From Armatimonadota bacterium (lineage in GTDB: Bacteria > Armatimonadota > UBA10988), in contig JACRKZ010000008.1 of the NCBI GenBank assembly GCA_016235455.1, positions 51,584 to 115,583 of the forward strand: DNA of 64,000 nt, written 5' to 3'. Below are positions 26,725 to 35,368 of this stretch, one piece after another (position 1 is the first letter of the stretch; each line of letters opens with the position of its first letter). Position numbers and translations under genes: made by a program. The notes under the pieces were generated by a model that saw only the letters and a list, made by a program, of their open reading frames with translations, did not search any database and was not told where the DNA came from.

Positions 26725-27273
26725 CTACCCGTCGGCGGGCGTGGTCACCGCTGGCAGGGCGCTGGTCTCCATGCCTTCGCTCTCGGCCCAGTCGACGAGC
26801 TCCGCGAAGGCGGACTCGGCTGTAGCGCGAGGCAGATCGACCACCACACGCAGCCTGAACAGCGGGGATCCGCTCACCGGCGCGGGATAGACACTGGAGT
26901 CGAGGCGGACAATGTTGCCGCCGGCGCCGCGCAGATGGTCGGCCACCAGGTGCACCAGGCCCTCGCGGTCGGACGAGTGCAGCTCGAACGACAAGCGCGT
27001 GCAGTCAGCGCTGACCGTGGTCGGCGTGGTGGCGTGGATCTGGACGTGCAGCCCCGATGCCGTCTCCAGACCGGCCAAGTCGGCGGCGATGGCGGCGGTT
27101 GCCGCATCGCTGCCCGAGAGCAGCATCATGATGCCGAACATGCCGCCGAGCACCGACATGCGGCTGTCTTCAACATTGCCGCGCCGCTCAGCCACATAGG
27201 CCGACAGATCGGCCACGAGACCCGGCCGGTCGACGCCCGCCGCGGTCAACACCACGTACCTGCGCTCTTCCAT
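26725..27273 (-). CDS. Tandem ACT-domain protein (GcvR-like)
   Basis: A 182-residue protein made of two ACT domains: the first starts YVVLTAAGVDRPGLVADLSAYVAE, the second begins LSFELHSSDREGLVHLVADHL. This is the arrangement of the glycine-cleavage regulator GcvR and related amino-acid-binding regulators. There is no DNA-binding or enzymatic domain. It is the last gene of the glnD-rimO-rsb operon, 3 nt after rsbR. Its presence suggests that an amino acid or nitrogen signal feeds into the same unit; that is inference. Confidence 0.78.
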   Translation of the reverse strand: MEERRYVVLTAAGVDRPGLVADLSAYVAERRGNVEDSRMSVLGGMFGIMMLLSGSDAATAAIAADLAGLETASGLHVQIHATTPTTVSADCTRLSFELHSSDREGLVHLVADHLRGAGGNIVRLDSSVYPAPVSGSPLFRLRVVVDLPRATAESAFAELVDWAESEGMETSALPAVTTPADG

Positions 27274-27276
27274 GGA

Positions 27277-28116
27277 CTACTCCCCTGCTCCAGGTGCCGC
27301 CGCCCGGGGCACCACATCCAGTCCCAGACGCAGGAAGGCCTGCGTCAACCCCTGGCGCATGTCGGCGCACGGGCTGATCAGCGACAGATCCACGCCCAGC
27401 GAGACGACCGTCTGCGCCAACTCCGGCCCGATACCCACCACCAGGCACTGTGTACCCAACAGTTCCACGGCCTTGATCGTGCGGATCAGATGATCCGCGA
27501 CGTTGGTATCGACCACCGGCACGCCGGTGATGTCGATGAGCACGATGTCGGCCTGCTCGCGCGACACTTCACGCAGCAGTTCCTCCATGACCTGCTTGGC
27601 GCGGTAGCTGTCGAGCGTGCCGATGAGCGGCAGCGCCAGGATGCCGTCCCACACCTTGATCACCGGCGTCGACAGCTCCAGCACGGCCAACCGCTGCTTC
27701 TCGAACAGCGTCATCTGCATGGACACGAAGGTCTCGCAGAAGCGCAGCGCCACTACCTCGAGCGCACGCTGCGCGTCGAGCATGAGCGCGATCTTGTCGT
27801 CGGCGCTGCCGGCCCCGGCCTGGATGATGGGCAGCATCACGTCGTCGTAGAGGAACATGGCCTCGAGCACTTCGCCCAGTTGGAAGCCCATGGGCAGCCG
27901 CTGCCGGCACAACTGCTCGATGAACGCCATGACCTCCGGATCGCGCGGCGCGGCCAGGGCCTTGGGGAAGAGGTAGATGAGCCGGCGCGTGTTCTCGACG
28001 AAGCCTTGCGGCTCGGCGCGATGGTAGCGGTCCACCTCATCGCGGACCAGCGCCAGATAGCCTTCGAGGATCGCCTCGAAGTTGTCGCGAATGAACCCTT
28101 CGAACGTGGTCGCCAC
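27277..28116 (-). CDS. rsbR: RsbR-type stressosome sensor protein
   Basis: A 279-residue stressosome scaffold. The N-terminal 150 residues form an all-helical sensor domain of the RsbRD type (FIRDNFEAILEGYLALVRDEVD). The C-terminal STAS domain starts STPVIKVWDGILALPLIGTLDS and contains the two regions that carry phosphorylation sites in Bacillus RsbR proteins, GTLDS and VDTNVADH. RsbR paralogues and RsbS together build the stressosome and release RsbT when phosphorylated. Here rsbR follows rsbX in the transcript, whereas rsbR precedes rsbS in Bacillus. The call is supported by the complete rsbS-T-X set beside it. Confidence 0.9.
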   Translation of the reverse strand: MATTFEGFIRDNFEAILEGYLALVRDEVDRYHRAEPQGFVENTRRLIYLFPKALAAPRDPEVMAFIEQLCRQRLPMGFQLGEVLEAMFLYDDVMLPIIQAGAGSADDKIALMLDAQRALEVVALRFCETFVSMQMTLFEKQRLAVLELSTPVIKVWDGILALPLIGTLDSYRAKQVMEELLREVSREQADIVLIDITGVPVVDTNVADHLIRTIKAVELLGTQCLVVGIGPELAQTVVSLGVDLSLISPCADMRQGLTQAFLRLGLDVVPRAAAPGAGE

Positions 28117-28131
28117 CGCTCTTCTCCTGGT

Positions 28132-28758
28132 TCAGGGCAACTGCATGACGACCACGGTGAGATCGTCATTCTCACGCGCGTGGTCGTTGCACAGCGATTC
28201 CGCGAGCGCCTGCGGCCCGCCGCCGAGCAGGCCCGACTGCGCGGCGCGTAGCAACTCCAGCTCAAGATCGAACCGCGAGCGCAGCCCGTCGGTGTGGAGC
28301 ACAATCCACTCGCCCGGCACATAGTCCGCCTCGTAAACACGCGGCGGCCGGAAATTGTTGGCGCCCACGATGCCGCGCATCGAGAGCGGGTGGAACGGCC
28401 AGTCGCGGCGGGTGCGGGCCTCCACATTGCCCACCCCGGCATAGCTGACGCGCCTGGTCTCGGTATCCACGCGCAGCAGCGCCGCGGCCGCGCCACGGGT
28501 GCTCAGCAGCGCCGTGTGGCAGGCTTCCAGGATGTCTGGCAGCGGCCGGTCGGCGCATCGCCGCACCGTGTCGATCTGCGCCTGTGCGGCGAGGTGCGCG
28601 TGCTCGCCGCTGCCCAGCCCGTCACACACGCACAGCAGCAGACCGGACTCGTCCTCAACCAGGCACCAGGCATCGCCAGAGACCAGGTTACCCGGCTTGG
28701 CTCGCTGCACGACGCCAACCGCGGCGGTCAACGCAGCCACTTGCGGATGGTGACGCAC
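28132..28758 (-). CDS. rsbX: RsbX-like PP2C-type serine phosphatase
   Basis: A 208-residue SpoIIE/PP2C-family phosphatase with the metal-binding aspartates in GDAWC, CDGLGSGEHA and ENDDLTVVVM. It lacks sensory domains, as expected for RsbX, which dephosphorylates RsbS and RsbR and resets the stressosome. The start overlaps the end of rsbT by 31 bases. It is followed by rsbR after 15 nt. An RsbU-like role is less likely because there is no RsbT-binding N-terminal domain. Confidence 0.88.
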   Translation of the reverse strand: MRHHPQVAALTAAVGVVQRAKPGNLVSGDAWCLVEDESGLLLCVCDGLGSGEHAHLAAQAQIDTVRRCADRPLPDILEACHTALLSTRGAAAALLRVDTETRRVSYAGVGNVEARTRRDWPFHPLSMRGIVGANNFRPPRVYEADYVPGEWIVLHTDGLRSRFDLELELLRAAQSGLLGGGPQALAESLCNDHARENDDLTVVVMQLP

Positions 28759-29129
28759 GTGCCGCGCCCCTCCGAGGATTCGATCTCGAACTCGTCCACC
28801 AGCCGCCGCGTGCCCGGCAGGCCGGCGCCCAGTCCGCCCGAGGTGGTGTAGCCATCGCGCATGGCCTCCTCGATGCTGCGAATGCCGGGGCCCTGGTCGC
28901 GGGCGATGACCTGCAGGCCCGATCGCGGCCCACGAGTGATCTGCGCCAACTCGATCTCACCGGGCCGGGCGTAATTGTAGATGTTGCGCGCCAACTCCGA
29001 GATGGCGGTCGCCACGCGCGCCAGGTCGACCGGCCCGAATCCGGTCTCTTTGGCCAACTGCCGGCCCTCCTGGCGGGCCCGCACGATGTCCAGCTCGTCG
29101 ACAATCGGGACTACCACGCTGTCAGGCAT
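28728..29129 (-). CDS. rsbT: RsbT serine/threonine kinase (switch protein)
   Basis: A 133-residue GHKL-type kinase. The N box is ELARNIYNYARPGE with the key Asn at residue 49, the G1 box is DQGPGI and the G2 region is GLGAGLPGTRRLVDEF. RsbT phosphorylates RsbS and RsbR in the stressosome; once freed it activates a downstream phosphatase. No RsbU, RsbV, RsbW or alternative sigma factor is encoded in the window, so the output partner must lie elsewhere. It overlaps rsbX and lies 4 nt after rsbS. Confidence 0.93.
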   Translation of the reverse strand: MPDSVVVPIVDELDIVRARQEGRQLAKETGFGPVDLARVATAISELARNIYNYARPGEIELAQITRGPRSGLQVIARDQGPGIRSIEEAMRDGYTTSGGLGAGLPGTRRLVDEFEIESSEGRGTCVTIRKWLR

Positions 29130-29133
29130 GGGA

Positions 29134-29499
29134 TTAGACTCCCCCCGTCAGATCGGCCAGCCGGGCGAGGCCCTTCTCCAGGTTCAGCGCGGTAACCACG
29201 TCCTCCAGCTCCAGCCCCAGCTCGACCAAGGTGATGGCCACGGCCGGCTGGATGCCGGTGACCACCACCGACGCACCCATCAGCCGCGCCATCAGCGCCG
29301 CATCGCGGATGATCTTGCCCAGAAAACTGTCCACCGTATCCACGGCGGTCAGGTCGATCACCACGCCGGTCGCCCCGGTCGCCTTGATCTGGTTGAGGAT
29401 GTCCTCCTTGAACTGCACCGCGCTCTCGTCGTTCAGCTCAATCTGGATCGACGCAATCAGCGCATTTCCGATCTTGAGAACCGGAATCTTCTGGATCAT
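29134..29499 (-). CDS. rsbS: RsbS STAS-domain antagonist of RsbT
   Basis: A 121-residue single STAS-domain protein, the core scaffold of the stressosome. The sequence closely follows Bacillus RsbS, including [15 protein letters not shown], the phosphorylation region [15 protein letters not shown] with the expected phospho-serine at S58, and [18 protein letters not shown]. The ATG overlaps the rimO stop by four bases (ATGA), so stressosome synthesis is translationally coupled to rimO. Confidence 0.95.
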   Translation of the reverse strand: MIQKIPVLKIGNALIASIQIELNDESAVQFKEDILNQIKATGATGVVIDLTAVDTVDSFLGKIIRDAALMARLMGASVVVTGIQPAVAITLVELGLELEDVVTALNLEKGLARLADLTGGV

Positions 29500-30854
29500 C
29501 GTTCACCTCGGTCTGCTACCAACGTCCCTCGCAGATCATGCGTGTCCGCTTGATCGATCCGCACGTCCACCATCTCACCCGTCGCGATCGGCCACTCGCC
29601 GACGACGCAGTGTACGACACCGTCGATCTCAGGCGCGTCGCGATAGCTGCGGCCGACCAACTCGCCCTCGGCCACGCGCTCGACCAGCACGGTGAGCCGG
29701 CGCCCGACCAGCGCCTGCAGCCGCGCCGCGGAGACGCGGGCCTGGCGCTCAGCCAGTTCGGCCACGCGCGCTCGGGCCACGCCCGCGGGCACCTGGTGCG
29801 GCAGCGCGGCGGCCGGCGTGCCCGCTTCGGCCGAGTACGCGAAGAAGCCTACTCTATCCAGAGCCGCCTCGTCCAGGAAAGTTGCCAGTTCCTCGAACTC
29901 GGGCCGCCGCTCGCCGGGGAAACCAACGATGAACGTGCTGCGCAGGCAGATGTCGGGCATCGCCGCGCGGAGCTTGCCGATCAGCCGCAGGTACCCGTCG
30001 CGTCGGCCGCCACGGCCCATGCCCGCCAGCACGCTGTCCGCGGCGTGCTGCAGTGGCATGTCCAGGTACGGCAGCACGTTGGGTGTCTCGGCCATGGCGG
30101 CGATGAGCTTGTCGTCCACCTTGGTCGGATAGGCATACAGGATGCGCACCCAGTCCAGCCCGTCGACGCCGCCGAGGGCCCGCAGCAGGTCGGCCAGTTC
30201 GCGCGGGCCGCGGTCGCTGCCGAAGCCGGTGGTGTCTTCGCCGATCAGGTTGACTTCGCGCACGCCGTCAGCCACCAGCGCGCGGGCCTCGGCCACCACG
30301 CTGTCGATGCTGCGGCTGCGCAGGCTGCCGCGAATGGTGGGGATCAGGCAGAACGTGCAGTTGCAGTTGCAGCCTTCGCCGATCTTGACATAGGCCGTCC
30401 AAGGTGGCGTGGCACGCCGTCGCGGCAGGCTGTCCTGATAGGGCAGCGCCGGCGCCGAGACGAGCGTCGTCTGGACCTGGATACCGGCGCGCTGCTGCCG
30501 CACCAGTTCGGCCAGGTGCGGGAACTCCGAGACGCCGACCACCAGGTCGACCTCGGCGCACTTGTCGCGAATGAGCGCGGGCGTGAGTTGGGCCAGGCAG
30601 CCGGTCACCACCAGCGTGTCACACTGCCCCGAGCGCTTGAGCCGGGCGGCGGCGCGGATCTCGGCCACGGCCTCATCGCGCGCGGCCTGCAGGAAGCCGC
30701 ACGTGTTGACCACGATGACATTGGCCTGCTCGATGTCGGTGACCAACTGGTAGCCATCGGCACAGAGCACGCCGAGCATCTGCTCGGCATCGACCAGGTT
30801 CTTGGGGCAGCCCAGCGCGACCAGCGCCACGGTTCCGGCGGATGGGTCGGCCAC
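29496..30854 (-). CDS. rimO: Ribosomal protein S12 methylthiotransferase RimO
   Basis: Radical SAM enzyme that adds a methylthio group to an aspartate of ribosomal protein S12. The N-terminal UPF0004 domain has cluster cysteines C16 (LGCPKN), C52 and C86. The radical SAM motif is GCNCNCTFC with C162, C166 and C169; an extra cysteine, C164, stands inside the motif. A TRAM-type C-terminal domain follows ([17 protein letters not shown]). Its 452 residues and the LGCPKN start separate it from MiaB and MtaB. It begins with GTG, one base overlapping the glnD stop. Confidence 0.95.
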   Translation of the reverse strand: MADPSAGTVALVALGCPKNLVDAEQMLGVLCADGYQLVTDIEQANVIVVNTCGFLQAARDEAVAEIRAAARLKRSGQCDTLVVTGCLAQLTPALIRDKCAEVDLVVGVSEFPHLAELVRQQRAGIQVQTTLVSAPALPYQDSLPRRRATPPWTAYVKIGEGCNCNCTFCLIPTIRGSLRSRSIDSVVAEARALVADGVREVNLIGEDTTGFGSDRGPRELADLLRALGGVDGLDWVRILYAYPTKVDDKLIAAMAETPNVLPYLDMPLQHAADSVLAGMGRGGRRDGYLRLIGKLRAAMPDICLRSTFIVGFPGERRPEFEELATFLDEAALDRVGFFAYSAEAGTPAAALPHQVPAGVARARVAELAERQARVSAARLQALVGRRLTVLVERVAEGELVGRSYRDAPEIDGVVHCVVGEWPIATGEMVDVRIDQADTHDLRGTLVADRGER

Positions 30855-33574
30855 TAGGCAGCTCCCGCGGCGCTGGAGGCCACGCCGCCCAGCCGGCCCG
30901 AGATGCGCTCGGAGAGGCCTATCGACTGCTCGTCGGCCATCTTGGCGCCGGTGGCGCTGGAGACGCAGTAGAAGGCGTCCTCGGCGGCGTTGCGCCAGGT
31001 GGTGACCTTGGCCACGCGGATGTCCAGTTGCTCCGAGTGCAGCGCATCGGCCAGCCGGAACAGCAGGCCGCGCTCGTCGGCGGCGCGGATGGACACCACG
31101 GTGTACTGCCGACTGGAGTCGTTACTGACCTCCACGCTGTGCACCACGACATCGACCTGACTGCGGCCGCGCTTCTCGAGCAGTTCGGAGACCGTCTGCT
31201 CCGCGCGCACCACGCGCGACAGGTCCTCGGCCAGGCGGTCGCGCTTGCCCTGGGTCACGCTCTGGCCGAAGTCGTCGAGCCAGATGGTGCAGATGGCCTG
31301 GCGCCGGCCGTCATCGCCCAACGCCACGGCGACTTCCTGCTGACAGAGGTAGATGTCCAGGTTGTTGGCCGAGATGGTGCCGGCGATATCGCGCAGCAGG
31401 CCGGGCCGGTCGGTCGTGCACAGCGTCAGTTCGGTGTGCTTGGCGCCGAGCGCCTGGTAGAACTCGACCACCGGGTCCTCGCCGCCGTCGAGGCGTTCGA
31501 GGTAGGCGATGTGCTTGGCCACCAGGGCCGGCGGTGTGTTGACCGCATACCACACCGGCAGCCGCTCCAGATGCGTGCGCACGACCTCCGGGTCCATGTC
31601 CTTGAGGGCCGGGGCGCGGGTCAGGCGGCGGCGCGCGCGGCCCGCCTGGTCGGTATCGCTGGGATCGGCCATGGGCCGTTCCTGCACCCAGCGCGCGGCC
31701 TTGGCGAACAGCTCCATGAGCAGACGGCGGTCGGTATCCTTGAGCACGTTCTGACCCACGCTACGGGTGTCGGCGTAGGTCAGGCAGGTGAGCATATCCA
31801 GCGCGTCGAGCGGGTCGTTGGCCGGCAGCTTCTCCACGAACTCGTCGATCGTGTCCTGCATCTGCAGCGGCTTGAGTCGCGCGGTGCGCATCATGGTCAG
31901 GTGTTCCTTGATGAGGAACGAGACACGCTCGATCTGATGCTCCTGCAGGCCCAGCCGCTCGCCGGCGACGCGAGCTCGGGGGATGCCGGTGAAGGAGTGG
32001 TCGCCGGTGCCGTCGAGCTTGCCGACATCGTGGTAGAGCGCGGCGAACAGCAGCACCTCGGGCTCCTGCAGGTGCCCGATGGCATCGGACAGGATGCCTT
32101 CGTCCTCGCCGTTGGGCGCGTTCAGCACGCGCTGCAGTTCTTCGAGCACCTTGATCGAGTGCTCGCCGACCGTGTATTCGTGCGCCTGGTCGGTGGGCAG
32201 GAAGGGCAGCAGCGGCTCGAACTCGGGCAGCAGTCGCTCGAGCACGTGCAGCCGCAGCATATGGCGCAGGGCGCCGGCGACGTCGCGGTCGGGCTTGAGC
32301 ATGGCCAGGAAACGCTCGCCCACCGACTTGCGCCGCAGTACCGCCAGGTCGAGCAACTCGGCGCTGGCGGCGATGAGCCGTTCGAGGCGTAGCGACATGC
32401 CCAGCCCGTAGGTCTGCGCTTCGCCGAACAACGCCACCATGCGCTCAGGGTCGTCGCGGAAGATGGTGTCGTGGGTCGGCTCCAGCTTCCACCGTTCGAC
32501 ATAGCAGCCCTGGCGGAACTCCATGCGCTGCTCGCGGCACTCGGCGAGCAGTCGACGCGAGAAGTCGGCCAGCCGGCGCGCGCTGTGGTAGAGCCCGCGC
32601 ATGAGGTCCTCGGCCGCCGCGACGCGATGGTGGTCGCGGTAACCCAGCGCTTCGGCCATCTCCTGCTGGTACGACTTGTGCAGCACGTCGAGCTTCTGGC
32701 CGCGGCGCAGGTGCAGCCAGTTGCGTGCGCGCAGGATGAGTTCGAGCGCGTTGAGCGTCTCGACGCGCTCCTGCTCACCAATGACACCGCGCACCTGGAG
32801 CGCGCCGAGCACGTCCCAGTCGGCGATGCGGTAGACCACTTTGGCCACCCAGACCGCCGCGTGGAAGTCGCGCAGGCCGCCAGGGCCGCTCTTGAGGTTG
32901 GGCTCCACGGCAAACAGGCTCTGCCGGCGGTCGCGCCAGATGTCCAGGCGCTCCTCGGCGTTGAGGTGCAGGAACTCCACCGGCGCGATGGAGGTCATCA
33001 CGGCCTGCATGAAGTGCATGTACAGCGACATATCGCCCGCGACGAAGCGTGATTCCAGCAGTGCTGTGGCCGATTGATGGTCGATGTAGCCCAGATCGCT
33101 GAGCGGCCGGTAGGAGTGGGCCACATGCGGATGGCGCAGTGGCACGAGCACCTGGCCCAGCAGCGACAGCATCTCGCGGATGATCGCGTCGATGTGCGCA
33201 TGCTCCTCGACCATGGGCACGAAGACGAGATCGATGTCGGACCACGGCGCCAGATGCGCGCGGCCATAGCCGCCGACGGCGGCCACGCACACATCGGCGT
33301 CCATGGGCAGCGGGCCATCGCGCCGCTCCACCTCGGCCAGAGCCAACTGGAAGATCGCCGACAGGACCGTGTCGAAGACGGCGCTGTGCTGGGCACAGTA
33401 CTCACCGCCCGTGGGCTTCATCTCAAACTGCTTGGTCAGCGCCTCGCGCTCAGCATCGAGGAACTCCCGAATCCGCGTGACCACCGCGTCGCGCTGGGCT
33501 GGGTCCAGCCAGGAGTCGCCCAGTAAGGCCCGCAGCTTTTCCTTGTAGCGGGCTAGCACAGCCTGTGTCAGCAT
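30854..33574 (-). CDS. glnD: [Protein-PII] uridylyltransferase / uridylyl-removing enzyme
   Basis: Bifunctional nitrogen sensor that uridylylates PII at low glutamine and reverses this at high glutamine. The 906 residues comprise a nucleotidyltransferase domain with GGYGR at 101-105 and SDID at 112-115, a central GlnE-like helical region, an HD domain (LYHDVGKLDGTGDHS) and two C-terminal ACT domains that bind glutamine (starting TELTLCTTDRPGLLRDI and YTVVSIRAADERGLLFRL). The ATG at 33574 has GGAGAAGG directly upstream. No PII gene is in the window. It is the first gene of the operon that continues through rimO and the stressosome genes. Confidence 0.96.
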   Translation of the reverse strand: MLTQAVLARYKEKLRALLGDSWLDPAQRDAVVTRIREFLDAEREALTKQFEMKPTGGEYCAQHSAVFDTVLSAIFQLALAEVERRDGPLPMDADVCVAAVGGYGRAHLAPWSDIDLVFVPMVEEHAHIDAIIREMLSLLGQVLVPLRHPHVAHSYRPLSDLGYIDHQSATALLESRFVAGDMSLYMHFMQAVMTSIAPVEFLHLNAEERLDIWRDRRQSLFAVEPNLKSGPGGLRDFHAAVWVAKVVYRIADWDVLGALQVRGVIGEQERVETLNALELILRARNWLHLRRGQKLDVLHKSYQQEMAEALGYRDHHRVAAAEDLMRGLYHSARRLADFSRRLLAECREQRMEFRQGCYVERWKLEPTHDTIFRDDPERMVALFGEAQTYGLGMSLRLERLIAASAELLDLAVLRRKSVGERFLAMLKPDRDVAGALRHMLRLHVLERLLPEFEPLLPFLPTDQAHEYTVGEHSIKVLEELQRVLNAPNGEDEGILSDAIGHLQEPEVLLFAALYHDVGKLDGTGDHSFTGIPRARVAGERLGLQEHQIERVSFLIKEHLTMMRTARLKPLQMQDTIDEFVEKLPANDPLDALDMLTCLTYADTRSVGQNVLKDTDRRLLMELFAKAARWVQERPMADPSDTDQAGRARRRLTRAPALKDMDPEVVRTHLERLPVWYAVNTPPALVAKHIAYLERLDGGEDPVVEFYQALGAKHTELTLCTTDRPGLLRDIAGTISANNLDIYLCQQEVAVALGDDGRRQAICTIWLDDFGQSVTQGKRDRLAEDLSRVVRAEQTVSELLEKRGRSQVDVVVHSVEVSNDSSRQYTVVSIRAADERGLLFRLADALHSEQLDIRVAKVTTWRNAAEDAFYCVSSATGAKMADEQSIGLSERISGRLGGVASSAAGAA

Positions 33575-33596
33575 CCTTCTCCGGTGCTCGACCCAG

Positions 33597-33625
33597 ATTC
33601 TAGGGCCGCGCCACCCCAACGTCAA
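33597..33625 (-). promoter_or_regulatory. Sigma70-type promoter of the glnD-rimO-rsb operon
   Basis: On the minus strand TTGACG (33625-33620), a 17-nt spacer and TAGAAT (33602-33597), each five of six matches. Transcription should start near 33590, giving a short leader that holds the GGAGAAGG site of glnD. It is the only strong promoter I see for this operon, since all downstream gaps are 15 nt or less. Confidence 0.78.
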
Positions 33626-33668
33626 CGGCAGCCGGCATCCAGAGTATCCTTTATGCGGAGTTCGCGAG

Positions 33669-34664
33669 TTGATCGCCTGGCCCACCACCACCGTCTCGGC
33701 CACCGTGGCCCAGCCCATCTACGCCTGGGAGCCGCCGCTGGCCGGCGACGAGCAGCCTGGCTACCCCTACCCTTTGATCGACCGGCGAGAGAGCCACGCG
33801 GTCGATCTCGCCGCGCTGGATCTGGGCGGTCAGCTCGTCCTGCCTGAACTGGGCGGTCTGCTCGCCGAAACGGTGGTCACGCCCGGCGCCGGTGACGGGC
33901 CGTTGCTGGCGATCGTCGAGGAGGGTCAGCCGGTGCTCTGGCGGCTCGACCCGGCCACGGGCCTGACCGTGCGCGACAGCGGCTGGCCGCGTCGGCGGCG
34001 GCTGGTGCACAACCCGACCGCACGTCCGGTGTCCCTGCCCGACTGGCTTGGCCTGCCGCCGCTGTCGCTCGCGCCCGACGAAACCTGGCCGGGCTCCACG
34101 GACTCGGCCTGGCGTAGTCCCGCGTTGGTCGCCGAACAAGCGTTGCGCGGCGACATCGACGGCCCGCTGCCCGGCAGCTACGCATTGGCTGGCACCGCGG
34201 CGCTCCTGGCCACGGGCCGTAACGACGAAGCGACCGCGTTGCTGGCTCTGCCGCTGAGCGAGGCGCCCGGCATACCGCCCGGGCTGCTGCCGTTCGTGCG
34301 CGCCTTCGTGGCCGGCAGCGAGCCGCCCTGGCGCTGGGAGCTGGCGTGGGGTGCGGGCTTCGCGCACGGTCGCCTGGCCCGACTGGCGCTCGAGTATGCG
34401 GTCGAATGCCACGATGACGTGCTGGCGCACTACCATCTGGGCTGCGTCCTGGCCAACTGGGGCCGCTGGGACCAGGCGTGTGTGCACTGGGCGGCAGCCA
34501 CCGACGGACCGGACGCCGCCGAGGCCAACCGCAACCTCGGCTTCGCCGCGCGCCGGCACTACCGCGACGACCGCGCCGCGGCCGCCTTCTACCGCGAGGC
34601 GCTGGCCATCGGCGCCGGAGCCATCACCCACCGCGAGGCCGCCGAGCTCGGCGTCACAGGCTGA
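33669..34664 (+). CDS. TPR-like protein, unknown function
   Basis: A 331-residue protein, apparently cytoplasmic. The C-terminal third has tetratricopeptide-type helices (VLAHYHLGCVLANWGRWDQACVHW and AEANRNLGFAARRHYRDDRAAAAFYREAL). The N-terminal 200 residues are Pro- and Trp-rich and I do not recognise them. The start is a TTG at 33669 preceded by GGAG at about ten bases; the first ATG-like alternatives are worse. It is divergent from glnD. Its 3' end overlaps the converging membrane-protein gene by 11 bases. Confidence 0.72.
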   Translation: MIAWPTTTVSATVAQPIYAWEPPLAGDEQPGYPYPLIDRRESHAVDLAALDLGGQLVLPELGGLLAETVVTPGAGDGPLLAIVEEGQPVLWRLDPATGLTVRDSGWPRRRRLVHNPTARPVSLPDWLGLPPLSLAPDETWPGSTDSAWRSPALVAEQALRGDIDGPLPGSYALAGTAALLATGRNDEATALLALPLSEAPGIPPGLLPFVRAFVAGSEPPWRWELAWGAGFAHGRLARLALEYAVECHDDVLAHYHLGCVLANWGRWDQACVHWAAATDGPDAAEANRNLGFAARRHYRDDRAAAAFYREALAIGAGAITHREAAELGVTG

Positions 34665-35301
34665 CCTGAACCGGGTTAGGTGCCTCACCGGTGAGCCGTG
34701 CCCGGGCCGGACGCGCACCCTCGGCCAAGCGCACCAGCGTGGCCGCCAGCAAGTGGTTGTCGCGCCGACAGGCACCGTGATGGGCGTGGTTGCGCGAGTC
34801 GAGCGTGATCTCGTCGAACGGCTCGCCATCGGCGATGGTCACCTCGACCCGCGCCCATGGCGCGTAGGCCGTGCGCACCAGCCGCACGCCGGCGATGGCC
34901 GCCGCCGGCACGGTGAAGTTGATGCCGTCGCCGTGGAAAATGAGCCCCTCGGGCACGATGGTCAGGAAGCCCACATCGTCGTCGGTCTCCACCAGCCGGC
35001 GGCCCAGCGAGGTGTTGTGGCAGGGATAGGACAGGCCCACGAACCGCGCGCGCCGATGGTCGGCCGGTTCACCCAAGGCCTCCAGCCGCTGGGCCAGCGA
35101 GCGGCGCAGCCAGCCGTTGCCAAAGAGCATGAGGTAGTTGAGCACGAACCACGCGTAGGCCACGAGCAAGGCCGGCGCGAGCAGCACGAACCGCTCGCAC
35201 AGCGCCGCTGTGACCATGGCGCTGGCCACGAACGTGACCGACAGCAGCGGTGCCATCCACCGCCGGTAGACCGGAAAGACTCGCTGGCTCACGCTACTCA
35301 T
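34654..35301 (-). CDS. Membrane protein, unknown function
   Basis: A 215-residue protein with two hydrophobic segments near the N-terminus (about residues 18-36 and 39-60) and a soluble C-terminal domain with the segment DDVGFLTIVPEGLIFHGDGINFTVP, which looks like a PH-type beta domain. No family can be named. It overlaps the TPR gene tail-to-tail. Upstream lies the 3' end of argC on the same strand, 67 nt away. Confidence 0.62.
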   Translation of the reverse strand: MSSVSQRVFPVYRRWMAPLLSVTFVASAMVTAALCERFVLLAPALLVAYAWFVLNYLMLFGNGWLRRSLAQRLEALGEPADHRRARFVGLSYPCHNTSLGRRLVETDDDVGFLTIVPEGLIFHGDGINFTVPAAAIAGVRLVRTAYAPWARVEVTIADGEPFDEITLDSRNHAHHGACRRDNHLLAATLVRLAEGARPARARLTGEAPNPVQVSL

Positions 35302-35368
35302 CGGGCTCGCTCCGGCGCTGCCTGCTTAGGAGCATTGTGGCCCAGACCGCGCGCCTGCAAACCCCATG

